64,000 nt of DNA from an uncultured Acidimicrobiales bacterium (GTDB lineage Bacteria; Actinomycetota; Acidimicrobiia; Acidimicrobiales; SZUA-35): contig CALHFG010000032.1 of NCBI GenBank assembly GCA_938029215.1, positions 21,515-85,514 on the forward strand, given 5' to 3'. Below are positions 1 to 9,442 of the stretch, one piece after another (position 1 is the stretch's first letter; every line of letters begins with the position of its first letter). Under the pieces are notes generated by a model. The model was not told where the DNA came from. It saw nothing but the letters and a program-made list of their open reading frames with translations, and searched no databases. Made by a program: the position numbers and the translations under genes.

Positions 1-348
1 GGACGCCGCCGTACTGTGGTCGACACGATCGCCGACAACGCAGCGAATGCGGCGATCATTTGTGGTGGCCGACAAATCGGACCATCCGAAGTTGACCTGC
101 GATGGGTTGGTGCGCTGCTCGGTCGCAACGGCGAAATCGAGGAGTCCGGGTTGGCGGCTGCTGTACTGAACCATCCGGCCAACGGCATCGTTTGGCTCGC
201 CCGCCGGTATGCCGAGCACGGAATGGCGCTGCGAAGTGGCGACATCGTGCTGGCCGGATCATTCACCCGTCCCGTCGATGTTCGTGCCGGTGACCATTTC
301 TCCGTCGACTACGGACCGCTCGGGGTCGTGGAGGTCGATTTCACATGA
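1..348 (+). CDS. 2-keto-4-pentenoate hydratase / 2-oxohepta-3-ene-1,7-dioate hydratase family, C-terminal part (5' truncated by window)
   Basis: Frame is open from base 1; [16 protein letters not shown]...[35 protein letters not shown] resembles the MhpD/FAH-family C-terminus. Confidence 0.8.
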   Translation, partial: GRRRTVVDTIADNAANAAIICGGRQIGPSEVDLRWVGALLGRNGEIEESGLAAAVLNHPANGIVWLARRYAEHGMALRSGDIVLAGSFTRPVDVRAGDHFSVDYGPLGVVEVDFT

Positions 349-734
349 GCCTCTACTACGTGCAGAAGTATTTGTATGAACTGAACCGCAGTCAGCTCGT
401 GCAGCAAGCCCACCGCGATGATGCTGAGCTTGCGGTGCGCAGCTTTGGTGATGGTGGTCGACTCACCGAAGAGGAAATGAACGCACTGGTTCAACCTGAC
501 ATTGGACAGCTCTACCACTTTGGCGTGAACGGACAGATCCTCATGCACTTCGCCGCGTTCCACCAGGTCGAGTGGCCTGACTATCTGGAGTCCATGCGCG
601 AAGGCATCCGAATTCACGGGCCGGTTCGCGAGGGCGTGTACGCACTCACCACCGAGCTCGATGCGGTGAACGCCCAGGTCCACGCACGCGATGCGGTCGA
701 GAACCCAGCCCCTGAACGCCCTGAGGAGGACTAG
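345..734 (+). CDS. Aromatic-ring-opening dioxygenase LigA-like (alpha) subunit
   Basis: Small protein [23 protein letters not shown]...[31 protein letters not shown]; overlaps the upstream gene and precedes a LigB-type gene. Confidence 0.75.
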   Translation: MSLYYVQKYLYELNRSQLVQQAHRDDAELAVRSFGDGGRLTEEEMNALVQPDIGQLYHFGVNGQILMHFAAFHQVEWPDYLESMREGIRIHGPVREGVYALTTELDAVNAQVHARDAVENPAPERPEED

Positions 735-738
735 AACC

Positions 739-1566
739 ATGCCACTCGTATTTGCTGGCGTCTGCAGTCACGCCCCCGGAATCACCGGACGGGCCCATCT
801 TGCTGACCCGGATCAGAAGGACAGGCTCTATCGGGCCTTCGGTGACCTGCGGGAGCAGTTGGAAGCGTCGAAGCCCGATGCGTTGGTGGTGGTCGCCGCC
901 GAACACTTTGCGAACTTTTTTATGAACAATATGCCGAGTTTTGCGGTGGGTATGGCCGACCGCTACGAGGGTCCGATTGAAGACCCGGATTGGCTGAACA
1001 TCGGTAAATTCACCGCTCCGGGCAACCCCGATCTGTCAAAGCGGATGATCACCGAAATGATGAACACGGTCGATGTCTCCTACGCCGAGGAGTGGCTCTT
1101 TGATCATGGCATCGCCGTGCCCCTCAGCTTTCTGACTCCCGGTTTCGATCTCCCGATCATTCCGGTCAACATCAACTGCCAGGGCCCTCCGTTGGCCCCT
1201 CTGCATCGAGCCTGGGCATTCGGTGAGGCTCTCGGCCGTGCCGCCGAACTGGTGCCCGAACGCGTTGCCGTCATCGGAACCGGTGGGATTTCCCATTGGC
1301 CTGCGACCCCCGACAGCGGGCGCATCAATGAAGCATGGGATCACGACTTCATGGATCGCTGGTGCAGAAATGATAAGGATGCCCTCCTCGACTACGACGA
1401 TCTCACCGTGTACGCCGATGCCGGGCAGGGTGGATTTGAGATCCGCACGTTCCTCAGCATTTCGGCGGCGGTGAATGGCGCTCCCGGCACCGTTCACTTC
1501 TGCGAGCCGATTCCAATCTTTGCGGTTAGCTGTACAACGGCCACCTACGACCTGTCGGCCGGTTAG
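739..1566 (+). CDS. Class III extradiol dioxygenase, LigB-like catalytic subunit
   Basis: MPLVFAGVCSHAPGITGR..., VVAAEHFANFF, VIGTGGISHWP; ATG at 739, just after the LigA stop. Confidence 0.8.
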   Translation: MPLVFAGVCSHAPGITGRAHLADPDQKDRLYRAFGDLREQLEASKPDALVVVAAEHFANFFMNNMPSFAVGMADRYEGPIEDPDWLNIGKFTAPGNPDLSKRMITEMMNTVDVSYAEEWLFDHGIAVPLSFLTPGFDLPIIPVNINCQGPPLAPLHRAWAFGEALGRAAELVPERVAVIGTGGISHWPATPDSGRINEAWDHDFMDRWCRNDKDALLDYDDLTVYADAGQGGFEIRTFLSISAAVNGAPGTVHFCEPIPIFAVSCTTATYDLSAG

Positions 1567-1587
1567 CTCGAACGGAGGCTGTGAGGC

Positions 1588-2349
1588 CTAGCCCCAGCAG
1601 TGCCGGCTGGCGTTCCAGGGTCGGGTTCCGTCGGCTTGCCAGGTGATGAGTGCCGCTTCGTCCTGTTGGGCTGGTGTCGCCTTGTCTGCGGTCGATACGC
1701 CGTAGCGATCGGCGTGACCATATGCCCGCCAAGAACCACTGAGGAACTGGTAACCACCGCGGGCTGAGCTGCGTGAATTGGCGGCGGAGTAGTCGTCACG
1801 TGACTCGCAGAATCGAATCTCTAGCAGGATGGGAGGCACGAACACGCCGTGACCAGCGTCGACCCAACCCTGAGGATGCGCAAGCTGGACCCGAGACGGG
1901 GGCGGCTGGGTGCCGGTGATCAGCTGGTGCTCCAACGAATCGCTGATTGCAATAACCACTGCGGTGGGGTCAGAGAACTGTGACCAGAACGCATAGCCTT
2001 CGGGTTCGGGCGCTCGGCCGAGAGCTCCCTGGTAGGTGTCAACGATGTGATCCCCGACGCTGCGGTTCTGGTATTCCTGGCTGGCGAGCAGATAGGAAGC
2101 GATCTCCTCGACGGCGTAACCGTCCGCCAACAATCCACCCCAGTAGGCGGCGCCCGCTGGTTCGGCCTCGCGGGCAAGAACGGCGCGGTAGAGGCGAGCG
2201 GCCTGGTGTATATGAGCGTCGCCGAGTACTTGAGCTTCGTAGGTGGGAGCTGAAGCGGCGGAGGCAGCAGAAAGAGGGAGAAGTGCTACCGAAATCACTG
2301 CGATGAGTGAGGCTGCGGCCGCGCGGCGTAGGAGGGTGAATCGGGGCAT
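1588..2349 (-). CDS. Secreted protein with DUF4214-like segments and a C-terminal transglycosylase-like (Rpf-type) domain
   Basis: Signal peptide; YRAVLAREAEPAGAAYWGGLLADG and YQGALGRAPEPEGYAFW (DUF4214-like); CESRDDYSAANSRSSARGGYQFLSGSWRAYG...W (transglycosylase-like). Confidence 0.75.
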   Translation of the reverse strand: MPRFTLLRRAAAASLIAVISVALLPLSAASAASAPTYEAQVLGDAHIHQAARLYRAVLAREAEPAGAAYWGGLLADGYAVEEIASYLLASQEYQNRSVGDHIVDTYQGALGRAPEPEGYAFWSQFSDPTAVVIAISDSLEHQLITGTQPPPSRVQLAHPQGWVDAGHGVFVPPILLEIRFCESRDDYSAANSRSSARGGYQFLSGSWRAYGHADRYGVSTADKATPAQQDEAALITWQADGTRPWNASRHCWG

Positions 2350-2398
2350 GGCGGACGAGTATCTTGGCCACGCAGGCTGAATCCACGGGTAAAAATGC

Positions 2399-3091
2399 TC
2401 AGTTGGCTATGACACGGAACACATCACCAAATTGACACGCAACGGGGCCGTCTTGACCAGGTGATGCGCTGCGGGCAACAAAATCTGCCCGTTGGCCGGG
2501 TTCGACCACCAACTCGGCGAAACCATCGAGCTGCCGCTCGCCGCCGACGAAGAACTCCACGCCGATGAGATAGGAACGCGCTGAGTCCAAGGGATTCTCT
2601 ACCTGGCCAGTGAGAACGGCGCCTTCGGCGGCGGAGTTGGAACACTCGATTACGGTGAGAAGCGCGTCCTTGGACTCGTCGGAGAGTTCTCGCTCTTCTC
2701 CAAAGTCGGGCTCGAAGAAGTCCGGTTCATCGCCGTTGTCAAAGGCCACAAAGTCTTCCTGGCTCACTCGAAAGCCCAGGATGTCGAGTTCGAAGAACTG
2801 AACGAAGAGCACCAGTATCAGCGCCCCGGTCCCGAGCGCGACGATCGATCGGCGGCGCATTGGTCGAGGTCCGACCCGATCGGCGGGATCGGGGGGCGGC
2901 AATTCCTCGGGCAATGCATAGACCGACCGTCCGCTGGGTCCGTGCTGAGGCGAGAAGCCGGCGGCTGGTGTCGCCGGTGTCTGGTCGACAGGCCAGTACC
3001 GCCCGTCGGAGCGTTGTTCCCACCCTGCTGGTGGCGGCCACGGGTATTCACGACCATTCCACGCCACATAGGTACCGCTCACGAAGACCAT
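2399..3091 (-). CDS. Hypothetical membrane protein with N-terminal WW-like/DUF2510-like motif
   Basis: ATG at 3091 (MVFVSGTYVAWNGREYPWPPPAGWEQRSDGRYWPVD); one hydrophobic segment after an RRR stretch. Confidence 0.55.
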   Translation of the reverse strand: MVFVSGTYVAWNGREYPWPPPAGWEQRSDGRYWPVDQTPATPAAGFSPQHGPSGRSVYALPEELPPPDPADRVGPRPMRRRSIVALGTGALILVLFVQFFELDILGFRVSQEDFVAFDNGDEPDFFEPDFGEERELSDESKDALLTVIECSNSAAEGAVLTGQVENPLDSARSYLIGVEFFVGGERQLDGFAELVVEPGQRADFVARSASPGQDGPVACQFGDVFRVIAN

Positions 3092-3152
3092 CGTGCCACA
3101 ACCGGCGCCTGCCATGGTGCCGACGTCGGAGGATGCCCGTGGCGAGGCTGAC

Positions 3153-3158
3153 TACTCT
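3153..3158 (+). promoter_or_regulatory. -10-like TACTCT, N6 before GTG 3165
   Basis: TANNNT-N6-GTG; in frame with the 3093-5552 ORF. Confidence 0.45.
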
Positions 3159-3164
3159 GAGTTG

Positions 3165-5552
3165 GTGCGAGGTCGAGTACACGACGCCTGTCGGCGTCTC
3201 ATCGTGGTGCTACTTGTCCTTACCTCGGTCATGGGGTTCGTGTCCGGTGTCTTGCTTGACGAGCAAGAACTCGCCGACATCGTCGGTGAGGCCATGAATG
3301 ATGAATCGGTCCGGACGGCTATCGCCGGCACGGCCGTTGATCAGGCGTTCGACACGTTCAAGGTGGATCAAACCCTGGCCTCGGCGTTGCCCGACCAGCT
3401 CACCATCGCGGCGAGCCCGGCCGTCGAGTTGTCCAAGCCCGTCGTCGCAGAGGCCGGGAGTCAACTATTGGCGCTCGAACCAGCTCAGGCGGCGGTATCG
3501 GAAGCGACGCGGTCTGTTCATCGCCAGACCGCTGCGGCCGCCTTCAGCCCGGTTGAACAAGACGTGGTGATCAACACCCGACCCATCCTGGTGGTTGTTG
3601 CCGATGAGATTATCGGCCCGGCCGGCGCCCGGGCCGCGGTTGGTCTGGATCTGCCTGAATCGGCGACGAGTGTCAATCTTGGTTCGAACCAAAGTGCGTT
3701 GTGGCAAGGGCTCAACCTCCTCATCGCTGCAACAGGGATCTTGGCGCTCCTCCTGATGCTGACCGCGGTGGTCTACTTCGCTACTGCGGTGGGCAAACTC
3801 CAGGCTGCAGCAGACCTCGGCCGACCCTTTATCACCGCCGGCATTGTCACCATCGCAGTCTCGGCGTTGCTCGCACTGAGCATCGCTCTCGCAGCGGAAT
3901 CTCTCCTTGGTTCAAACCCTGGCTTTTCGGTGGCCGGCATCGACGTGGGACAGGTCACCGGCGGCGCTGGCCTTGGATTCATCATCACCGCGCCCTTGTC
4001 GGCCGCAGCACGCCGATTGCTCTATGTCGGGCTGGTGTTCATCTTTGCCACCAGACTCTTCACCGACCATCCGGCTGCCGTGGCCTTTCGGGAAGCTGTG
4101 CGGCATCGCGATCCCGAGCGATTCATCGACGGATTGGCCCGACTGCTCCCCGACAACCTTCGACGCGTTCAGCTTGGTATCTACACCGGAGGCCTCCTGG
4201 TGCTGTGGTTCTCAAGCGACCCCGGCCTGCGGCGCACACTTACGGTGCTCGGCGTTGTGGCTGCTGCCCAGGTGGGCCTGCTGATCTCCACGTCGACGGG
4301 AGCGCGCTGGGAGCGGCTGCGGGAGGTCGTTGGCTGGAATTATGTGGAACCGCTGGATCACACCGACCGTACCGAGGCGATGAGGAGGCGTCGGCGGATT
4401 CTCGGCATCGTCGCCGTCGTCGCGTTGCTCTTTTGGCCGACTTATACCGCTGGTTCGGTTCGGATCCTGGGCCTTGTTGGTCTTGGGTTGGCCGCGTGGA
4501 CCTACCGAACCGAGGTCGGTGAGGTCGAGACCGTTGCTCCGGTGGCGCTGGCGGATGCCCCCGAGAACACCGCGCTGTGGCGGCGACCGCGGGTGCTTGC
4601 CCCGGTGGTGTGCACCGTGCTCGTTGGATTGCTGCTCTTGCCGGACCAGGGGGTCGATATAGCCACTGCATCGGCACAGGTAGAGACCCCAACCCGGTGC
4701 AACGGTTTGGAAGAGCTGTGCGGCCGTCCGTTCGATCAGGTCGTCTTTGCCGGGACCCACAATGCGATGAGCGCCGAAGAGCTCGGGTGGGAATTGGCCA
4801 ACCACCAGACCGCGATCCCGGCACAGCTCGCCGGTGGAATTCGGGCTCTACTCGTGGACGTGCAGAAATGGGAAGTCGATGTATCCCTCGGCGAGCTCTC
4901 GCTCGATCCGGAGGCCGCTCAGCTGGCTGCAGAAGCGCTGTCGGGCGCCCAGACACCGGAGGACGGGCTTTGGATGTGTCACAAGTTATGCCAGCTCGGC
5001 GGGACTCCCTTTCGTGACTTCATCGCCGACCTTCGTGCCTTCCTCGAAACGAACCCCGATGAGGTTGTCCTCGTGGTGATCCAAGATGAGGCCGAGAAGG
5101 TCGATATCAAGTCGGCGTTGGTAGATGGCGGACTCCGAGAGCTCGCGTATGAACATCCTCCGGGTCAGTCGTGGCCGACATTGGGCGAGATGATCGCAAA
5201 CAACGAGCGGGTCGTCTTCTTGGCTGAGAACGACGGCGATGCGACGGGCTGGTATCAAGCGGTCTATGACGGGAATGTCACCGAGACGAACTTCCGATAC
5301 TCGGTTGTGTCCGACTTTGAGTGTGCACCAAATCGGGGGGTCGAAAACAGCGATCTCTTCCTTATCAATCACTGGGTGGAAACGGGGGTGCCGGTCCCAT
5401 CCGACGCGGATGTTGTCAATAGTCGAGAGGTGCTGTTGGCCCGCGTGGATGAATGTCGTCGTGTTCGAGGGCGGGAGCCGGGTGTTATTGCCGTCAACTT
5501 CTGGGAACGTGGCGACGTAATCGAGGTAGTTGAGGACCTGAACCTGCGCTAA
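3165..5552 (+). CDS. Multi-pass membrane protein with C-terminal PI-PLC-like phosphodiesterase domain
   Basis: Several hydrophobic segments, then FAGTHNAMSAEELGWELANHQTAIPAQLAGGIRALLVDVQKW...MCHKLC. ORF track start is 3093; GTG at 3165 preferred because TACTCT lies 6 nt upstream and it leads into the membrane segment. Confidence 0.65.
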   Translation: MRGRVHDACRRLIVVLLVLTSVMGFVSGVLLDEQELADIVGEAMNDESVRTAIAGTAVDQAFDTFKVDQTLASALPDQLTIAASPAVELSKPVVAEAGSQLLALEPAQAAVSEATRSVHRQTAAAAFSPVEQDVVINTRPILVVVADEIIGPAGARAAVGLDLPESATSVNLGSNQSALWQGLNLLIAATGILALLLMLTAVVYFATAVGKLQAAADLGRPFITAGIVTIAVSALLALSIALAAESLLGSNPGFSVAGIDVGQVTGGAGLGFIITAPLSAAARRLLYVGLVFIFATRLFTDHPAAVAFREAVRHRDPERFIDGLARLLPDNLRRVQLGIYTGGLLVLWFSSDPGLRRTLTVLGVVAAAQVGLLISTSTGARWERLREVVGWNYVEPLDHTDRTEAMRRRRRILGIVAVVALLFWPTYTAGSVRILGLVGLGLAAWTYRTEVGEVETVAPVALADAPENTALWRRPRVLAPVVCTVLVGLLLLPDQGVDIATASAQVETPTRCNGLEELCGRPFDQVVFAGTHNAMSAEELGWELANHQTAIPAQLAGGIRALLVDVQKWEVDVSLGELSLDPEAAQLAAEALSGAQTPEDGLWMCHKLCQLGGTPFRDFIADLRAFLETNPDEVVLVVIQDEAEKVDIKSALVDGGLRELAYEHPPGQSWPTLGEMIANNERVVFLAENDGDATGWYQAVYDGNVTETNFRYSVVSDFECAPNRGVENSDLFLINHWVETGVPVPSDADVVNSREVLLARVDECRRVRGREPGVIAVNFWERGDVIEVVEDLNLR

Positions 5553-5585
5553 ACAGTGCTCTCGTCGACAGCAAGAGGCGGAGGC

Positions 5586-6278
5586 CTAGCCGCTCTCTAG
5601 TTGGCCGGCGTCAGGCGGGTGGTCATCGGGTAGGTCGTGGCCGGGTGATTCGAGCCCCAGTTCGGTCTCGAGCCTTTGAATTCGGGCAACGAGTGCGCCG
5701 ACGGTCACCTCCAGTTGGGTAAGTCGGTCATTCCGACTCGGTCCTGCCGAGGCGCCTGCGCTGGCGGCTGCCTGGTGGGCTGCGGCCGCGTCGACCTCGC
5801 CGCTCAGCAAGTGCATGAACCGATTCTGGCTCTGACCGGGCCCGCGACCCAGATCGACGACCAGGGGTCGTTCGGACGTGACCAGGCTGTCGAGCACTCG
5901 GTCTACATCCTCGACCGACTCGAAGGCCACGTACCGTTCGGTTCGGGTTCTTATTTCACCTGGGGTTTGGGGGCCGCGCAGCAGCATGATCGCCAATGCC
6001 GCCACCTGAGATTCGGTTAGATCAAGGGCTTCATCCAAGACATGCTTGTGCTTGTCGGTTCGTCCCGATGAGATACTGCGGCACAGCTTGTTGGCCCGAA
6101 GTTCCATCATCGCCTGGATCACTTCGCGCTCGTTGAGATCCATCACCGGGTCTCGGTTCGTCTTTTGGTTGCAGGCGTTGACCAGCGCGTTCGTCGAGAG
6201 CGGATACTGATCGGGCGTCGTCGCCTTCTTTTCCATCAGGCAACCGAGAACGCGGACTTCGACCGGTGTGAGTTCCAT
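5586..6278 (-). CDS. YceH/DUF480 family protein
   Basis: MELTPVEVRVLGCLMEKKATTPDQYPLSTNALVNACNQKTNRDPVM; start set to 6278 (track 6344), with TACGCT 8 nt upstream. Confidence 0.85.
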   Translation of the reverse strand: MELTPVEVRVLGCLMEKKATTPDQYPLSTNALVNACNQKTNRDPVMDLNEREVIQAMMELRANKLCRSISSGRTDKHKHVLDEALDLTESQVAALAIMLLRGPQTPGEIRTRTERYVAFESVEDVDRVLDSLVTSERPLVVDLGRGPGQSQNRFMHLLSGEVDAAAAHQAAASAGASAGPSRNDRLTQLEVTVGALVARIQRLETELGLESPGHDLPDDHPPDAGQLESG

Positions 6279-6286
6279 GGATCCCG

Positions 6287-6292
6287 AGCGTA
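6287..6292 (-). promoter_or_regulatory. -10-like TACGCT, N8 before ATG 6278
   Basis: Plus strand agcgta. Confidence 0.45.
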
Positions 6293-6394
6293 GTTGGTGA
6301 CCTCGCAACTGCGCCTCACGAGCTCTCTCTGCGAACGAACGCAAAGGGCCAACACCGAGGGAACCGATCCGGCGGTCCGTTCGACCTGATTGAG

Positions 6395-6784
6395 GTGATC
6401 CCTCGTAGCGCCGTCAGTGGGCTGTTTGCGGCGGTTGTGCTCGCGTTGTCGGTTGCCGCAGCAGCCTGTGCTCCTGCCGCGCCCGATGTGGCGCTCAGTC
6501 CCGTGGCCGACGAGGGCCGAGATATCGCCCGAGGGTCGGGTTGCGCGGCGTGTCATGGACGTAACGGAGAGGGTGGTGTCGGACCTTCGTGGAAGGGCCT
6601 GGCCGGCTCGACGGTTACCTTTACTGATTCAACGTCGGCTGTCGTCGATGCGGAGTACCTTGCTGCATCGATCCTGGAACCTTCAGCCAAGCTGCGCGAA
6701 GGATTCGCGATCACCATGCCCGAGAACAACCTGAGCGAGGAAGAGGTCGCAAAGATCGTCGCCTACATCGAGGAGCTCCGATGA
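6395..6784 (+). CDS. Lipoprotein-like c-type cytochrome
   Basis: Lipobox-like AAAC; heme motif GCAACHGRNGEGGVGPSWKGL; distal Met (ITMPENNLS). Confidence 0.85.
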   Translation: MIPRSAVSGLFAAVVLALSVAAAACAPAAPDVALSPVADEGRDIARGSGCAACHGRNGEGGVGPSWKGLAGSTVTFTDSTSAVVDAEYLAASILEPSAKLREGFAITMPENNLSEEEVAKIVAYIEELR

Positions 6785-7398
6785 TCCGCTGGTCGATTGC
6801 GATCGTTGCGCTCGGTTTGGTGGCTACCGCATGTGCCGGCACCGGCTCTAACGCAACCGATGCGCCGGTCCTGTCCGGCTTTGAGCGGACACCCACCCCC
6901 TCGGTTTCGGGGGCGTCGCTTCCCGAGGTCACGAACGACGATCAGTCGTTTCGGTTCGAAGCTCAATCAAAAGACGGCCTGCTGCTGGTCTACTTCGGTT
7001 TTACCCACTGTCCCGATGTTTGTCCCACAACGCTTGCGGACTTGCGGGCCGCGCTCGATCAGCTTGACCCATCCGAGCGATCCCGGATCGAAACGGCAAT
7101 GGTCACGGTCGATCCCGACAGGGACACCGCCGACGTGCTCCCCAACTACGTGCGGTCCTTTTTGCCCGACGCGGCAGCGTTGCGAACCGAATCCGATGCA
7201 GAACTTCGAGCGACCGCCGATGCCTTTGGAGTCACCTATGAGGTGACCGAAACGGCCACTGGCGTTGAGGTGATTCACACCGGGTCGCTCTATGCGGTTG
7301 CGCCAAACGGGGATCTGCTCATCAGCTGGCCCTTCGGTGTCACACCCGAAGATCTCAACAAGGACCTCCGTATCTTGCTGGGGCGTGTGAGCGCATGA
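6781..7398 (+). CDS. SCO1/SenC family copper chaperone
   Basis: LLVYFGFTHCPDVCPTTLADLRAAL (CxxxC) and later His; lipobox TACAG; overlaps the cytochrome gene. Confidence 0.9.
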   Translation: MIRWSIAIVALGLVATACAGTGSNATDAPVLSGFERTPTPSVSGASLPEVTNDDQSFRFEAQSKDGLLLVYFGFTHCPDVCPTTLADLRAALDQLDPSERSRIETAMVTVDPDRDTADVLPNYVRSFLPDAAALRTESDAELRATADAFGVTYEVTETATGVEVIHTGSLYAVAPNGDLLISWPFGVTPEDLNKDLRILLGRVSA

Positions 7399-7775
7399 AA
7401 AGGTTGATCCTCACCTTTCATGCGACGATCTTCGGCGTCGCGTTACTCCTCACCGCATGCGGGGGAGATGGCGAGATCTTCGAGGTTGCAGAAACCGAAT
7501 CGGTCGGCACTGCCGAGTACTCGTTCGAAATACCCGATGGTGCCGGCGAGGCGCTGGATGCCGGAACGCCACTCGAAATCCTTCCCGCCGAATTGCGGGC
7601 CCGGGTCGGTGAGTCCATCGAGATCGTCAACCAGGACGACCGAGGCCACTTGGTTGGCCCGTGGTTCGTCGGCGCCGGCGAGACGTTGCGGCAAGAGTTC
7701 ACGTCGCCGGGGGAGTTCATCGGGATCTGCACGGTCCACCCAAGCGGCGAGATTAAGGTGATCGTCGATGCCTAG
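7395..7775 (+). CDS. Cupredoxin-domain lipoprotein
   Basis: Lipobox LTAC; VNQDDRGHLVGPWFVGAGETLRQEFTSPGEFIGICTVHPSGEIKV. Confidence 0.75.
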   Translation: MKRLILTFHATIFGVALLLTACGGDGEIFEVAETESVGTAEYSFEIPDGAGEALDAGTPLEILPAELRARVGESIEIVNQDDRGHLVGPWFVGAGETLRQEFTSPGEFIGICTVHPSGEIKVIVDA

Positions 7776-7793
7776 CCGAATAGGCTCCGCTTC

Positions 7794-8795
7794 GTGAACC
7801 GAATCCTGCGAGTGCTGCTCGGGTCAGCCATCGTGTTGCTTGCCTCAGCGGGTCCGGTAGGCGCCGATCCAGCCGGCCCGACCGACTACCTCACCACCAT
7901 CGATGCGGTCGAGCCGATGACAGAGGCGATATCGGTTCGCATGATCGGTGGTGACAGCTTCTTTGAAATCACCCAACTCCAGCCGGTGCACATCCTGGTC
8001 AGCGGGTATCAGGGCGAGCCGTACCTTCGAATTCGGGCCAATGGTGTGGTGGAGGAAAACCGACTGGCCCCCACGACCTACCTCAACGAGGAACGCTACG
8101 GAGCCGGAGAGATCATTCCGGACTTCGCCGATGCCAAGGCCGACCCCGAATGGGTTCAGGTAGCGACCGGTGGGCGATACGCCTGGCACGACCATCGGTC
8201 CCATTGGATGAACGAAGCCAAGCCACCCGGGAAGGGACCCGGCGACACCATTCTGGAAGCGGTCATTCCCATCGTCGTCGACGGAACCGAAGTGCAGGTT
8301 TCGGTCTCGTCGGTTCTGCAGTCGGGCCCATCGCTGGCCCCGGCGCTTCTCGGAGCGGGTCTTGCAGCCGTACTGGTGACCTTGATGATTGCCGGTCGGC
8401 TGCCGGTGGTCGCAATCGCTCCTGTGTCGGTCGTGCTGCTGGCCGGGCTGGCAGCTACGTTCTCGGTTCCTGTGGAGACGGGGCCACCGATCACTCTGTG
8501 GGTCCCGCCCCTCGTCGCGATTGTCTGTCTCGTGGCAGCTGCGATCGTACGAGGTCGAGCCACCAGTCCGTTGCTGGAGGTCGGGCTGGTCTCTATCGCT
8601 GGGTTGCAGCTGCTTCTGTGGGCAGTGCTCGGTCGCGATGCTGTGGTTAAACCGATCCTGCCAACCGAGTTGCCATGGTCGGCTCATCGGTTCATTCTCG
8701 GCATGGCTATGGTCGTCGGAGTCGGTTTGATCGGTGCTGGTCTGAAACAGCTACAGGAAGCGTTTGCAGACGCTGTGCAGACTCAGCGCACGTAG
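7794..8795 (+). CDS. Membrane protein of unknown function, WHDHRSHWM motif, copper-locus associated
   Basis: Signal peptide, extracytoplasmic domain with GGRYAWHDHRSHWMNEAKPPG, then several TM segments; follows the cyt c-SCO1-cupredoxin run. Confidence 0.6.
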   Translation: MNRILRVLLGSAIVLLASAGPVGADPAGPTDYLTTIDAVEPMTEAISVRMIGGDSFFEITQLQPVHILVSGYQGEPYLRIRANGVVEENRLAPTTYLNEERYGAGEIIPDFADAKADPEWVQVATGGRYAWHDHRSHWMNEAKPPGKGPGDTILEAVIPIVVDGTEVQVSVSSVLQSGPSLAPALLGAGLAAVLVTLMIAGRLPVVAIAPVSVVLLAGLAATFSVPVETGPPITLWVPPLVAIVCLVAAAIVRGRATSPLLEVGLVSIAGLQLLLWAVLGRDAVVKPILPTELPWSAHRFILGMAMVVGVGLIGAGLKQLQEAFADAVQTQRT

Positions 8796-8859
8796 TTCCC
8801 GAACTGGGCCTTCATCTGATCTAGGGTGGTGTTGAATCGCCCCACAGGAGGAGCCTTCG

Positions 8860-9414
8860 ATGACTGATGGAAATGCCCAAACCCCGCCGGGGTGGTACTA
8901 CGCCGCCGGCGATCCGCCCGGAACCCAGCGTTACTGGGATGGAACCCAATGGCAGGGTGGACCCCAGCCCGTGGCCGCTGGCGGTCCTGGAGCGATGGCC
9001 ACCGGAGCTCAGCTGGGTGGCCCGGGCGAGCGTCTGGTCGCCCGAATCATCGACATCTTGGTGCTCATCATTCCTGTCATCGTCGTGTCGGTGGCTCTCG
9101 GTCAGGGATTCGTGGCCAGCATCATTACGTTCCTGATCGCGGCGGGCTACGAGGTGTATCTGCTCGGCACCAAGGGCGCCACGATCGGTAAGTCCGTCAT
9201 GAGCCTCAAGGTCGTCAACGAGGACTACACCGACATCACCATGGAGACCGCCGTTCGCCGGTACGCCATCAACCTGGTCCAGATCGTTCCAGTCATTGGA
9301 CCGATCATCCAGCTGGTCGTTGGTCTTGCCACCATCGTCATGGTGTTCAGCGACAGCCGTCGCCAGGTTCCCTGGGACAAGATCGCAAAGACGTTGGTCA
9401 TCTCCACCAAGTAG
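8860..9414 (+). CDS. RDD family membrane protein with N-terminal DUF2510-like motif
   Basis: TPPGWYYAAGDPPGTQRYWDGTQWQGG then GERLVARIIDILVLIIPVIVVS; ribosome-binding sequence aggagg upstream. Confidence 0.85.
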   Translation: MTDGNAQTPPGWYYAAGDPPGTQRYWDGTQWQGGPQPVAAGGPGAMATGAQLGGPGERLVARIIDILVLIIPVIVVSVALGQGFVASIITFLIAAGYEVYLLGTKGATIGKSVMSLKVVNEDYTDITMETAVRRYAINLVQIVPVIGPIIQLVVGLATIVMVFSDSRRQVPWDKIAKTLVISTK

Positions 9415-9418
9415 TTGC

Positions 9419-9434
9419 CGGGCTCTTGAGCCCG
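9419..9434. terminator. Hairpin at the convergent RDD / sigma factor junction
   Basis: CGGGCTC-tt-GAGCCCG immediately after the RDD stop. Confidence 0.4.
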
Positions 9435-9442
9435 TTCAGAAC

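Noticed and set aside
3701-4522. 273-aa alternative-frame ORF inside the membrane/PLC gene, plus antisense 4240-4956
   Set aside because: Arg/Pro/Ser-rich low-similarity translations overlapping a coherent membrane protein.
7845-8687. 280-aa antisense ORF opposite the WHDHRSHWM protein
   Set aside because: Gln/Arg/Gly/His-rich translation without domain signal; sense gene has signal peptide and TM pattern.
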